A stretch of DNA of 64,000 bases, from assembly GCA_973895155.1 (NCBI GenBank), contig OZ316892.1, forward strand, positions 19,220,001 through 19,284,000, written 5' to 3'. Source of the stretch: Marsupella aquatica. Taxonomy: Eukaryota > Marchantiophyta. Shown piece by piece: positions 1-10,445 of this stretch. The position numbers and the translations under genes are program-made. Under the pieces are notes generated by a model. That model ran no database searches. It was not told the origin of the DNA and was given only the letters and a program-made list of their open reading frames with translations. Positions within the stretch are counted from its first letter, which is position 1, and every line of letters starts with the position of its first letter.

Positions 1-463
1 AAGGGATATGTCACACAATACGTACTAGGCACCTGCACGGATGCAGGACATTGTTTGAATATATACTACAAAATCCATATCCGTGGTGAAATGAAGTGCA
101 ACCAACTTGTCATGGCACATACATATTTTGTTGTAAAGGAGGATACATTCAATGACAAACTTATAGGGCAATTTGATTAATTGCATGCCTGATAATTTAT
201 ACGCTTACAACTTAGAAGTCCTGTTTTAATTTAGCAGTGTGATGAAAGTGTTTATGAAAATGACCACTCAGCCTAAATACTTCCAAGAAGGCTTGTAAGG
301 ATAAGTTTGTATAGGCATGTACCCAGCCACTGACGCCAGAGCACAAGATAAGTGCTGCCTATATAAACTCGCCTACCCAACTCCTTTTCAAAATTGGAAT
401 CTCTGCAATCTCAAAAAATAGTACATCCACATCAGGTGCACTGTGCATGTACAATGTTCAGCT
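1..463. other. Downstream flank of the PHD ORF
   Basis: This is AT-rich sequence 3' of the PHD-finger ORF on the - strand. It could hold the 3' UTR or an intron leading to exons beyond the window edge. I see no exon continuing the EDM2-like homology here. Confidence 0.4.
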
Positions 464-1144
464 TCACAGCCAAGATATGTGATCTCTCACAGGAGTGCGC
501 GAGGTAGGATCAATGGCATGGCGATGACAATAAAATATCCATCGATCAACACCATGTGCAGAGTGATCATAGATTTCTCTGTCACAAGCATAACCCTCTG
601 CTTGATGATCTTTCAGGCAATGATAGTGCCACATAGTGGGACACCTAGCACAGTGGACTATGTCAGTCCAGTAGTCATCATCATGCTCACCACATGCCTT
701 GCACCTATGAAGTGGGCAAGCTGTGGCATGAGCAGGCAAACACTCAAAACAGAAAAATCTCACACAAAAACGGTCTGGACATTTCCTAACATTTGCTGCA
801 GCATCAACAGAGCCCTCATAGGACCCCAACTTCCCACACTGTGCACACTTAGCCTGCTTCTCCAAACAATCAGTGCACATCCAGTCTCCCTGGTGTGTTG
901 ACGGGAGGCCCACCCCTGGACAGTTGTTTTCTGCAGCAAGGTCAGACTCCGGGTTGAGGTGGAAATGCCTCATGCAAGGGCCCTCACAAATGACCAGGCC
1001 CCCACCATCGTCACAAATGGCACAACAATGAGCTGCCTTCTGGAAAATCTGACTTGCAGAGAAGTTAGTAGCATCTGCCCCAAGTACACCTGTGTTTCTC
1101 ACCTCTGTCACACGCTTTTTGGCTTGAATTTTAGGCCGTGCCAT
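464..1144 (-). CDS. EDM2-like triple PHD-finger protein, apparently truncated
   Basis: The 226-aa ORF carries three consecutive zinc-binding PHD-type modules. PHD1 has CAIC at 41-44, C53, C57, H62 and MCTDC at 90-93. Module 2 starts with C100/C103. Module 3 has C138/C141, C155/C158, H163, C166 and C206/H209. The order and spacing match the PHD cluster of plant EDM2 (ENHANCED DOWNY MILDEW 2), a nuclear chromatin regulator that binds modified histone H3 and controls heterochromatin, TE silencing and intronic polyadenylation. The end (residues about 217-222, TPVRDH) also resembles the stretch following the fingers in EDM2. In that family several hundred residues with a methyltransferase-like domain follow, but here a stop comes four residues later. 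The N-terminal region of EDM2 is also absent. A possible acceptor (GCGCAG) lies just before the ATG, so this may be an internal exon. It could be an EDM2 fragment, an exon of a larger gene, or a short PHD-only protein. Confidence 0.7.
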   Translation of the reverse strand: MARPKIQAKKRVTEVRNTGVLGADATNFSASQIFQKAAHCCAICDDGGGLVICEGPCMRHFHLNPESDLAAENNCPGVGLPSTHQGDWMCTDCLEKQAKCAQCGKLGSYEGSVDAAANVRKCPDRFCVRFFCFECLPAHATACPLHRCKACGEHDDDYWTDIVHCARCPTMWHYHCLKDHQAEGYACDREIYDHSAHGVDRWIFYCHRHAIDPTSRTPVRDHISWL

Positions 1145-1156
1145 GCCTGCGCATGA

Positions 1157-1299
1157 GATAGACTCTACAATTTAGCAGACTGCACAGAAAGTAATATATA
1201 TTTAGCATTTAAGGTACAAAGGCATTTAGATAGACTCTACAATTTAGCAGACTGCACAGAAAGTAAAATATATTTAGCATTTAAGGTACAAAGGCATTT
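1157..1299. repeat. 72-bp tandem duplication
   Basis: Two adjacent copies (1157-1228 and 1229-1299) both begin gatagactctacaatttag and differ at one or two positions. The pair lies immediately upstream of the PHD ORF on its strand. The near identity suggests a recent local duplication. Confidence 0.95.
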
Positions 1300-1914
1300 G
1301 CTACTGCAATGAATTGGAATGGCCACACAAGGATGCAGAGCACACATACTTTTGGTATGTTGAGCCCACACACAAAACTGATCCCCTAATACAATTTCTC
1401 CACCAACACCTCAATTTTAATTGTGGCTATGATTCACCAAAGGAGATCTGCAACAACATTTCATGCATTTGAATCACATACAATAGTCGTGACATGTAAA
1501 ACAGGCATTCTTCGAAGAGGATTGGTATGAAGCAGTGTCATAAGGGTTGAAATTTATACATCCTAAATAGGTTATGATAGTGGCTGAGACAAATAAGTGA
1601 GGCATAAATCATTTTGCATATTATCACATGGCCCATTAATTCATTCAACGTTGCAATGTTCACCAGGTTAAAGCAGTCATGAAAGCAGTCTTTCAATAGA
1701 GACTTTTATGCGAGTTTGCTAGCCTCTTAAATTAGGATATTTTGCTTAGTGCAGGCATAATAGGATATAAGTTATATACTGTTGACCCTAAACCCTGGAC
1801 CCAAAATTGCTCATACATCAAAATTTTAAGTAAATATCCTCTGTGTTGAAGTCAGAGTGTTAAGCTATAGGTCAATGGTATCTGGTCTGTGCATGCGGTG
1901 TGACAAGTGGTCCT
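1300..1914. other. Spacer or intron, no gene seen
   Basis: AT-rich, with no long ORF. If the Cys-rich ORF at 1915-2364 and the PHD ORF belong to one - strand gene, this would be the intron between them. Confidence 0.4.
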
Positions 1915-2364
1915 CTAGAGCATGTGATCCAAACATGTGTAGACACCAAAGTCACCGGTGGTGGGGTCTGGGAGGGCAGGACAAGTGACATCACCAGGCA
2001 CACTGCAGGATGGCGAGTGGTTCCAAATGATACATTGTGCTCTATGCAAAAATCGGCATCCAAGAGAACGGTCATCCAATTCTGGGCCAGAAGCCCTACA
2101 GGCAGGACAGTCATATTGGCAACTGTGTACACACCCTTGGCACCTAATTTGTGGCGGGTCATGTACAAGAGACACAAATACCAAGGATGTCGGGAAGGGT
2201 ACTGAAGCAAGTAGAGGCCGGCTGTAGTTGTTCCTGGAAACAACAGGGTACTCAAAGTACCATGCAGACTGGGCTGGAAGGATCCCAAGTCTGACATACT
2301 CAAGGCGCAACATCTCTGCCTTGCGTGCAAGTCGCACATGTTCAGCGTTGCGGGTCCTCACCAT
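1915..2364 (-). CDS. Cys-rich ORF with zinc-finger-like spacing, unidentified
   Basis: The 149-aa ORF has a Cys/His cluster in its second half (CQGCVHSCQYDCPAC, then C and H residues around CRFLHRAQC, ending VYTCLDH). The spacing loosely resembles the third module of the neighbouring PHD ORF on the same strand, including a YC-x-x-H-like end. It could be an upstream exon of that gene or a diverged copy of part of it. Several other frames across this stretch are also open, so coding is not certain. No family is recognised. Confidence 0.3.
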   Translation of the reverse strand: MVRTRNAEHVRLARKAEMLRLEYVRLGILPAQSAWYFEYPVVSRNNYSRPLLASVPFPTSLVFVSLVHDPPQIRCQGCVHSCQYDCPACRASGPELDDRSLGCRFLHRAQCIIWNHSPSCSVPGDVTCPALPDPTTGDFGVYTCLDHML

Positions 2365-3359
2365 AAGTGTTGCTTTTGTTGTGATGTCCTCTGTTCACGT
2401 CCTTTGATGAGCAAGGTGAGCAGGAGGTCGACTTGCCTCGCCAACAGCAACCACCTAAACTAATCAGTTCCCACTCAACTACAGGTCATAGTATACACAT
2501 AGCATGAAACGTGCATAGTACATATTTGATTCTGAGTTTATGAGTTTCCTAAGACAAAGAGCTTGGTGATAAACCCATATTCTCGATGGACATGTATATC
2601 AATCGTATTAAAATCCTGTTTTTTCATCCAGAAAGACCGAAAGTCTCACCTTGCAGGTTGCAGCAGAGAGAAAATTCACTGGTTGTCGTGTTGTGCAAGT
2701 GAACCTCCACTGATGCCCCCGGTGTAGCCCCTCAGATGCAGGTGACACTTACCAACTCCCAAGTTGCCTGGTCTAACAGAAAATGCTTATATCTTCAGAA
2801 CTTTATAGAGCAAGTACATGATCACATACTTCTGGATCTATTCATATTTGGAACTCTTGCCAACTACAACTCCCATTATGCACAAGCTCACATCAACAGA
2901 GAAAAATACAGAATGCATACTTACTATGGCTCTAAGCACCTTCACTACCTTGTTGAACCCAGTCCTGAAGTCTTTTCAGCGTGTTTGTTGTGCTGTCTCC
3001 TTTGGCACCCAACACCTTAGTCCTTGATGTAACAGAATGCGATTTTACAAGTTAGATGCTTTGGAACCTTCTATGGTCTTAGCTGAATTGATGTCATCGT
3101 AAGTGGTGAAAGACAAGGAAGACGAAAGCTGGTTGAAGAGCTGTGGACAACACACTAGCATGAAGTGCTTCAACCAATCCACTGCCAAACGGAACTCTTA
3201 CACAGTCACATTCTTTCAGTAAACAGAAACTCAATCAAACTTCATAATCAAAGTACAGACTCTGAAGGACCAAAGGAGGATGTTGTGAGTTTCTCTGTTG
3301 TTTAATGTGTTACCCTTCTAGTTTCGAAGTTAGCAAATGCTGAATAATGTGTCTACCAG
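2365..3359. other. Intergenic; part is probably the intron upstream of the eL20 remnant
   Basis: No recognisable exon. The sequence just before 3360 ends in a splice-acceptor-like GTCTACCAG, but I do not find the N-terminal eL20 exons upstream. Confidence 0.4.
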
Positions 3360-3699
3360 ATCTTCGAAAAGAAGCCCACCACAATTAAGAACTTTGGTAT
3401 CTGGGTGAGGTATCAGAGTTGTACAGGTTATCCCAACATGTACAAGAAATATTGTGATACCACATTAAACAACCACACAGCAGATGTATGATGAGATGGC
3501 TTCTTGTCATAGAGTTCGGTTCCCTTGCATCCAGATCATCAAGACTACGACAGTCCCTGTCTCTCTGTGCAAGCGAGAAAGTACCAAGCAGTTCCATGAT
3601 TCAAAGATCAAGTTCCCCTTGACGTACCGCAAGATTCAACCTCCATCGCGAAAGCTAAAGACGACTTACAAGGCCACCAAGCCCAACACATTTGTTTGA
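3360..3699 (+). pseudogene. RPL18A: 60S ribosomal protein eL20 (RPL18A) C-terminal exons, broken
   Basis: Translation gives the conserved second half of eL20, from the IFEK[16 protein letters not shown] region to the end. It includes [23 protein letters not shown] and [16 protein letters not shown] followed by a stop at 3697-3699. eL20 is a component of the large cytosolic ribosomal subunit. The first part (3360 to about 3478) and the second part (from 3484) are in different frames, with the break beside the TTLN...MYDEM segment. The N-terminal half is missing. Three normally Arg positions are Cys (YQSC, KKYC, MASC). A splice-acceptor-like CCAG sits at the homology start, so this is more likely a piece of a genomic gene copy than a full processed retrocopy. 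Seen: homology, frameshift and Arg-to-Cys changes. Inferred: non-functional. Confidence 0.85.
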
Positions 3700-4863
3700 G
3701 TAGTGCGGGTGTAGGTTCCCAATTTTGAAACAATTTGGCTCATTTTATGTCCCGAGGGACTCCAGGAGTTTATGTATTGAGTTTCTAGGTCAAGATGCTT
3801 AATATAAGGAAATTCAATTATCACCTCGTTCCCAACTTCTATTAATTGAATATACACAAGCTGGAAGCAAGAAGACAAGCCACAATCTAGCATCTTAGCC
3901 AAACACAATCGTCCCGACAAAGCAAAACTCAGCTGGACAGAAGTCACTCGGATCCACAAAAAATTGAAGATTCACCTCCAAGCCGGAGGCCGATCACTTC
4001 AGTACAGCAGCTTCTGGACGGAACAAACTCTGCTCAGCCCCACAAAAACACAAATGTTAAGGCTCCAAGTCAGAGCTCACAAACAGAAACTCAGATAAAT
4101 AACATTCAAAATCTGTCCAGGTTTGTGCAAAGTGTACATATTCATTCTTCTGGAATGAACACGCAATGCATACATCGCCTAGACACAGTCATTATAAATC
4201 ATTGGGCAATTGGGGACCACTAAGCAGGTGTGTTCCTATTTCGAGGCTACAAGAAAGGATAGAGTGACACCAAACTGAAGAGTACACCAAAAGAAAAACA
4301 GCAAGAACCAAAGTCAATAATGTGTGGATATTTTGCACATGGGAAGTTCCCCTGAAGAAGCACCAGTTGCTAACATTGTCACCCGAACCACACCCAGTTT
4401 ATTACCTCAATGTCTTCAGCCTCAATATCCAATCCTCAGCCCCCTGGTGCTTCCGTGTTTGTTCTGAAAATTTCTGTGATGAAATAATTATTCAATACAT
4501 TCAATAGCAAAGAGAACTCAATCACAAAAGAAAAATAGTTAGTGTGAATGCTAATTTCTCAACACTTAACTAAATTCAAACCACCAATTCAAGTAGTAAG
4601 TTTCAAAAACTTGCCTTTACATGAAGAGAAACCAATTGGCCATGCATGTTACTAAAGCAATAAACAAATAATTAGGCTCAACCCCGGGCTCAACACACAG
4701 GCAAACTACTCGAAACATGCTGCTGAGAAGTAACATTTTTTGAATGTCAGACTATGTGTAAGTGCCATGATCGTGCTCCTACGTTTCACAAGGAGGGCTG
4801 GCCCGAAAGGGAGAAGCAACAATGTGGAGTCTATACACGTAGCACAAATCCCAGTTTAGAAGG
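3700..4863. other. Intergenic, no gene seen
   Basis: No convincing ORF. It contains a short segment, cgcaatgcatacatc at 4162-4176, that recurs at 6286-6300 with matching flanks, so part of it belongs to the dispersed repeat family of the 4-7.5 kb region. Confidence 0.5.
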
Positions 4864-4990
4864 GTGGATGAAGTTCAGACAAGAGTTCAGAACTTGCCAT
4901 TTGAGATTGCCAATCTGAACTTCACATTCAGACAGGACTTCATCCAGTTCAGGAGTTCAGATAGGAGTTCAGACAATCTGAAGAGGACTT
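4864..4990. repeat. Cluster of GTTCAGA-type short repeats
   Basis: The motif gttcag or its reverse ctgaac recurs many times in 127 bp (for example agttcagacaagagttcag). It gives short direct and inverted repeats that could fold. No function is evident. Confidence 0.6.
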
Positions 4991-5538
4991 TGGACTTGAA
5001 TGAGGGACAGCGTGGCCATATAGTTATCCTTGTGGCCTTCAGCTGCGTGTCTCAGGCTGAATTTCACTTTCCAGTTTCGAGAGTTCTGAAGGTCTAGTTT
5101 TAGTAACTTCCTCCTGACTCGACTTGGGAGCATTCTCCCTATTTGCTAGCTTGTAGTTAGCTTTGACTCCTGTGAGCTTAGTTGACGACCCTCTTGAGAT
5201 ATTAACAATTAGAACAAACACAAGTTGTCAAGACAGATTCCACCGGAGCAAAAAGTCCAAAATCAGGTGAAAGAAAACCTAAGGAAAGTCCATAAGAACG
5301 AAAGTAGGAAGGCAGGTGCACGGGCCACCGAGAAAAGTAAAGGATGCATGTGATTAGTGGGGAGGGATCTTAGCAAAAATAGGGGAAAGCAAGGGAACTT
5401 GCTGCTAAAATCAGCTGAACGATTGCACGGTTCCTATAAATTTAGTGGACCTTAAGGCCGTCTGTTCAGCCCCCCACCCCATTGCCAGAGCACGGGGCAC
5501 AAGGCATGTTCTGATACAGGGAGGAGCAAAACAGTCAT

Positions 5539-5760
5539 GTCAAGCAAGAAATGTGGAGAGACCAATCAGTAAGCAAAAATAGGGGAGAACATACATACAT
5601 GATCAGCAGCAGCAGGAAACAAGAAAGATGATTTTGGGTGGCATCTTAGGGTCGGGGACACCACTGCAACACCGGGACTTAGGATATGAGTTGTTCTTAA
5701 TCTGCTAGTAGCATCCGGCAGGCCGGCGACCCATGGCAAAAGGGCAGAGCAACAATCCGC
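5539..5760. repeat. Dispersed direct repeat, copy 1
   Basis: About 222 bp that recurs at 6366-6584 in the same orientation with scattered substitutions and small indels. Both copies run from gtcaagcaagaa through accaatcagtaagcaaaaat and cagcaggaaacaagaaagat to caatccgc. Neither copy has a conserved reading frame, so the repeat looks non-coding. Confidence 0.9.
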
Positions 5761-5943
5761 TAAAACTACCGAGTCTCACCTTTGCGCTACTGACTGTCAC
5801 CTTTGTCCAAGGTAGCTAGTAATAGCAAGTTGAAGTCCCGCTCCAAGTTGTCGGCTTCCACTCCAAGCTCCCTAAAAGATTGTGGCCTCAGGTCCAAGTC
5901 GTTAGCTCGCACGCGCAACTCCCTAAACCTACACACAGCGGAA

Positions 5944-5995
5944 GCTTAGCTCACCAACAACTTGCAGAAACAATGACCTCCCCTCTGAAACTGAT
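5944..5995. repeat. Short dispersed repeat, copy 1
   Basis: gcttagctcaccaacaactt and the following sequence to ctgat recur at 7474-7526 with substitutions. The flanking about 100 bp upstream is also weakly similar, suggesting a larger old duplication across this gene-free tract. Confidence 0.65.
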
Positions 5996-6365
5996 AAAAA
6001 CACCTGAATACAAATAGTGAAGCACGAGGACAGAACAGGGAGAAGCGTTTTGCAGTTTGGGACGACAATGCTAGGAGTGTATACACTTCGGGCAACAGGG
6101 AGGTCCAATAATAGTTTGAATCTGACGGATGAAGCTCTAGGCGAATGAGCTCCAGGAGATTGGGTGCATGATTGAGTAGGCAATTGTAACAGCAGGCACC
6201 TGGCGATTGAAGGAAGCAGCATTCGGCAATGGACCTAGGCAGCTCGCGAATTTTGCTCAGCAGCGATGTCACCTAGACCCTAAACACGCAATGCATACAT
6301 CACCTAGACAACTATACTTGCAGCCACGAGGTGAGTCCGCGATAGGGGATTGAAGGAAGCAGCAA

Positions 6366-6584
6366 GTCAAGCAAGAAGCGTGGAGAGACCAATCAGTAAG
6401 CAAAAATAGGGGAGAATAGACATACATCAGCAGCAGCAGGAAACAAGAAAGATGATACTCTGTTCCATCTTAGAGTCGGGGACACTACTGCAACACCGGG
6501 ACTTAGGATATGACTTGTTTTTAAACTGGAGATAGCATCCAGCAGGCCGGCGACCCATGCCAAAAGGGCAGAGCAGCAATCCGC
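6366..6584. repeat. Dispersed direct repeat, copy 2
   Basis: Partner of 5539-5760, same orientation, about 827 bp further on. The divergence is moderate, so the duplication is not recent. Confidence 0.9.
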
Positions 6585-7675
6585 CATGTAGCGATAGGCG
6601 AGAGCAGCGATTACGACGATGAAAGATGGTCAAAGCTGAAGCAAAACCCCTAAAGATGCAGCTTGGCCATACTCTCTTTCCTCACCTCATAGCGCTAGGC
6701 ATTCAACCTCCCTCTTCAATGAACCTCACAACAGCTTGAAGGTCGATAGATTTTACCTCGTCTCCTGAGCAGAAACGTCTGCATTAGCTAAACAGAGCCC
6801 GGAACAGAGCTATCGCATTTAGCCTCCCGACTCCAAAATTGAACGCAACACAACCTCCAACTCCCAATGGCAGCTCAGTAGGTTGATCAGCTCGGTCAAT
6901 GCAGGTCAGTCGACCTCAATAGCCACACTAGAAGCTCACCGCAAGTCACTCAAAGGTCAGACTAGAAGCTCCGCCGCCTTCACACCGTAGCAAAAAACAA
7001 TGAGACCAATATCGAGCAAGGCGACCCTGTTTGAATATTTGGCGACCATCAGGCTCCACCCCTCCTTTCTCGCTACCGTTCCCCCATGTGATGGTTAAGC
7101 TTCTGAGGACACAATCAATCGCACAAATGTAGCTTAAAGCAGGACCTCACTAAGCAGACTATTGGTTAGGACCTTATAGACATAGAGATAGATAGGTCAA
7201 TGCAACCTTACTTGGGCCGATGCAGCATGTCTCTTCACAATGTGAAGCAGCGCAGCATTCCTCCACCTAGCTCGCAATGATCCTCCGCCTTGCTTGCAGT
7301 AACCAGCCTCCGCCTAGCTAGTTTGCACTGTCACGGCTGCAACTTTTTGTGCAATGACTTGGCCCTCCTACCAACTACGAGCTCCCAAAAGTATGTCGAG
7401 CAGATGTACACTCAGGCACCACCTCGTAGAGCTCAACTCCAAGTCGGCAGCTCTCACTTGAAACTCAATAGCAGCTTAGCTCACCAGCAGGTTGAAAAGC
7501 GACAATGGACTCCCCTCAAAACTGATTGGCAGACCTCCACACTGACGCTCGTAGCAGGCCCAATCCTAAACACATTTGCACCCTAAAGTCCAGTCGCGCT
7601 CAAACACTTTCAAACGACCCTGCAGGAAGTTCGCGAAGAGTGCAGCTGGAATGAAGGTCGTCGACTCCCAATTTC
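6585..7675. other. Intergenic with a copy of the short dispersed repeat
   Basis: No gene seen. 7474-7526 is the second copy of the 5944-5995 repeat. The rest is rich in short related phrases (agctc, ccaact) without a clear unit. Confidence 0.5.
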
Positions 7676-7794
7676 CCTCGCAAAACCAACCTCTGCGGCA
7701 CACTGACCCTGAACACTTAGGGCAAGTAGTACCCCCAAAATCTCTCGCAAAACCAACCTCCAAGGTACACTGACCCTGAGGGAAAGTAGTACCC
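7676..7794. repeat. Diverged tandem duplication (about 67 and 52 bp)
   Basis: Two adjacent units each run from ctcgcaaaaccaacctc through cacactgaccctga to aagtagtaccc. The second unit has a deletion. Not coding. Confidence 0.8.
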
Positions 7795-7799
7795 CTCAC

Positions 7800-8354
7800 A
7801 TGTGGGCAGCCATCGAGTGACTTAGCAAACAGGTTGGTTTGGACATAAAAGAACCAATGCAAATGACTTAGCAAAAAGTTCAATGTGGGGAGAGTGCACT
7901 TTGGTCAAGAACAAGGCCAAATATAGTCAGGTATGAATCCACATTATAAGTGAAAGTACCCACCATTCTGATGAAAACCCCCATATTTATACCCATTATA
8001 TTTGGACTTATTGAACCATGAGTGTGCAATATGTAGTTGCACCGGGAGTTGCATATTAGGGATTGGCATCCGAAATTGGCTAATGGGGTATGCATGCTGA
8101 CGGAATTTTAAAAAATGATGTCCAATTCATATTGCACTATTGTGGAGTAACTAACATAACTTACCTATTTCTTACTTACTAGTGTTACAATAGCGACATT
8201 GGATAAAGTTGTAAGCATGACTTCCCACAACCTCACCAAAACTTAGTTGGTATGATGTAACTAACATGACACCCACAAACTTGGAGTCGCATATTTATGA
8301 AGGTCTCGCACAAGTCACATAGGGGAGGGTCTCAGAATGGGTGGTTTTCTTCTA
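7800..8354. other. Intergenic next to the truncated end of the Copia element
   Basis: No gene seen and no 3' LTR recognisable here, which supports loss of the 3' half of the neighbouring element. Confidence 0.5.
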
Positions 8355-8676
8355 GTGCTTGTAGATCTTATCTCCACCCTCTGAAGGACTGTCCTTCAAC
8401 TTGTAAATCCACTTGCTGTCCACCACTTGCTGACCTCTTGGAAGCTCCACCAGCTCCCATATCTTGTTGTCACTCAAAGATTGCAATTCCCTCTGCATTG
8501 CTGCATTCCACTCATGCCTCACTGTATGAAGAAGGTTCTCCTTCTTCCAAGATCAAAGCCTTGTCATCATCATCAGGTGCAATGTCAATATCATCTAGCT
8601 TAGATGAGTCTGCCCATTGACCATACCTAGTAGGAGCTCTAGTAGAACGACTGGAAGTTCTTCTAGATGACTCAGG

Positions 8677-9240
8677 CTAATCTGCTGCTGTTGCAGGTTG
8701 AATTTGAGGTACCTCGGCAACAATCTGCTCCTCTTGTTCCATCATAAGAACCAGCTCCAAGCCCGAAGCTTCTCCATCTCTCCTTCCATGAACAGCATCA
8801 TGACTAATCTCCCCCTCAACCCGATCCGGGATGAGAGATTTTCCCTTGTCAGTATGGGAGTCCTGAGAATTCTCCCTTTCCTTTGATGATCTGGATTCAT
8901 TAAAGGACACATCTCTACTGACAATTAGTTTACAGGTTACTGGATCGCATAACCTATAACCCTTCACACCTTTTTGATAGCCAAGGAAAATGCACTTCTT
9001 TGACTTGGACTCTAGCTTGGATCGAAGTTGGGAAGGTGTAAGCACATAAGCATCACATCCAAAAATCCTCAGATGTGAGTAATCTGCTAGACGCCCGTAC
9101 CTCATTTCAAATGGCGTCTTTAATCCAATAGAACTAGATGGAGAAAAATTTACCAAATAAGCTGCAATATTGACAACTTCAGCCCAAAACTCATGTGGTA
9201 AGCATGATTGACTCAACATACTCCTCGAGCGGTCCAACAA
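8677..9240 (-). pseudogene. Copia integrase C-terminal part
   Basis: Contains the typical Copia integrase end (residues 1-100, with PHEFWAEVVNIAAYLVN and ADYSHLRIFGCDAYV) and the chromo/GKGY-like tail segment KCIFLGYQKGVKGYRL. The ORF stops between integrase and RT. RT then starts about 8530 with EWNAAMQRELQSL and DNKIWELVELP, ending at WIYKLKD. The catalytic core of integrase lies in a shifted frame at 9313-9540. Confidence 0.85.
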
Positions 9241-9312
9241 TGTTCGGTTGAGTCTCTAAGAAATACCATTCTACTGAGGAGTATAACTTGTTGTGAGATG
9301 GCGGGTAATCCC

Positions 9313-9740
9313 CTACTCCTTACAATACATTCCAAATTCCATGGAACTGTATTCACCATCGTTATCCGATCGAAGATATCTCATCTTATTACCAGTCTGA
9401 TTCTCAACTTGGGCTTTCCACTCCTTAAAAGTGGCAAAAACATCAGACTTATTGTGTAGAAAGTATATCCACAAGAGTAATCGTCTATGAACGTGACATA
9501 GTATAATCATCCAGAATGTGAGGGAGTAGGGGCTGGACCTCACACATCACTATGTACATACTCAGGTACCTCCTTGCTGGTGTGAGTTCCAACTCCGAAG
9601 GGTTTCCTGTGCTGCTTCCCTAGCACACAGTGCTCACAAAATTCCAACTTACAAGATTGCAAATTAGAAAGTAATCCTTTCTTCTGAAGAATAACCAAAC
9701 TTTTTTTACTCATGTGGCCCAAACAGAAGTGCTAGAGCCG
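9313..9740 (-). pseudogene. Copia GAG-pre-integrase and integrase core, frameshifted
   Basis: The segment at 9540-9722 carries the His/Cys zinc-binding region of GAG-pre-integrase (GHMSKKSL, then C-x2-C in [15 protein letters not shown]). The next part holds YVTFIDD and LRSDNDGEYSS, the Asp regions of the integrase core, in other frames. Stops and frame changes separate the pieces. Confidence 0.85.
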
Positions 9741-9746
9741 GGCCGT

Positions 9747-10154
9747 CTACTCATGAGATAAGGTTACATTGGCTTCATCACAGACTACACTGTCCTCCAA
9801 AACGTATAGATTGCTAAATCTCTTTCCCTTCAATACAACTTTAGTACCAGTTGAAACCTGAAGGACACCATTAGCAGAACTCCACTGATGGCCATTTGCT
9901 TCTAAAACTCCAAGTGAAATGAGATTTTTCATCATGCTAGGAATATATCTCACATTCCTCAACGTTCTTACAGCACCATCAAACTGTATCTGAAATCTTA
10001 CAGATCCAAGTCCAACAACTTGACATAGGATTCCATTTCCCATCAACACTGAACCGTTAGAATCTGTGTAAGAACTTAAAAAATCTCTCCTAGAGCAAAT
10101 GTGAAAAGTACATGCACTATCTAGAATCCAGTCATCATTACCTGGATTTGACAC
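9747..10154 (-). pseudogene. Copia protease region
   Basis: The 135-aa ORF begins just before the aspartic protease motif WILDSACTFH, where Copia elements normally have DSG(A/C)(S/T). The Gly after the catalytic Asp-Ser is Ala here. The rest (GLGSVRFQI, LRNVRYIPSMMKNLISLG) matches Copia protease-linker sequence. The CCHC knuckle CWNCGKPGHVKRDC lies upstream at about 10270-10320 and is followed by a TGA stop. Confidence 0.88.
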
Positions 10155-10445
10155 TACGTTGAGAGCATAACCTTGACATCATAATATGTCATCATCATCG
10201 AGTAAATCTACCTCATGCGAGCTCGATGCTGCATTAGCAGAGGCAGTAAGGACCTTTACTCAACAATCCCTTTTCACGTGGCCAGGCTTGCCACAATTCC
10301 AACATGCAAGAGGCTTCCTCTCTTGTGATTTCCCCCTGGATTTAGATCTCCCCCGTGATGTAGATCTAAACCTGTTCTATCCATTTGAGCGTTGCGCTGC
10401 TCTCCCCTGGTTCACGTTCAGTGTAGTGCCAGAAGAAGATGCTGT

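Noticed and set aside
443-901. 152-aa + strand ORF opposite the PHD gene
   Set aside because: It is the antisense shadow of the - strand PHD ORF, which carries the conserved Cys/His pattern.
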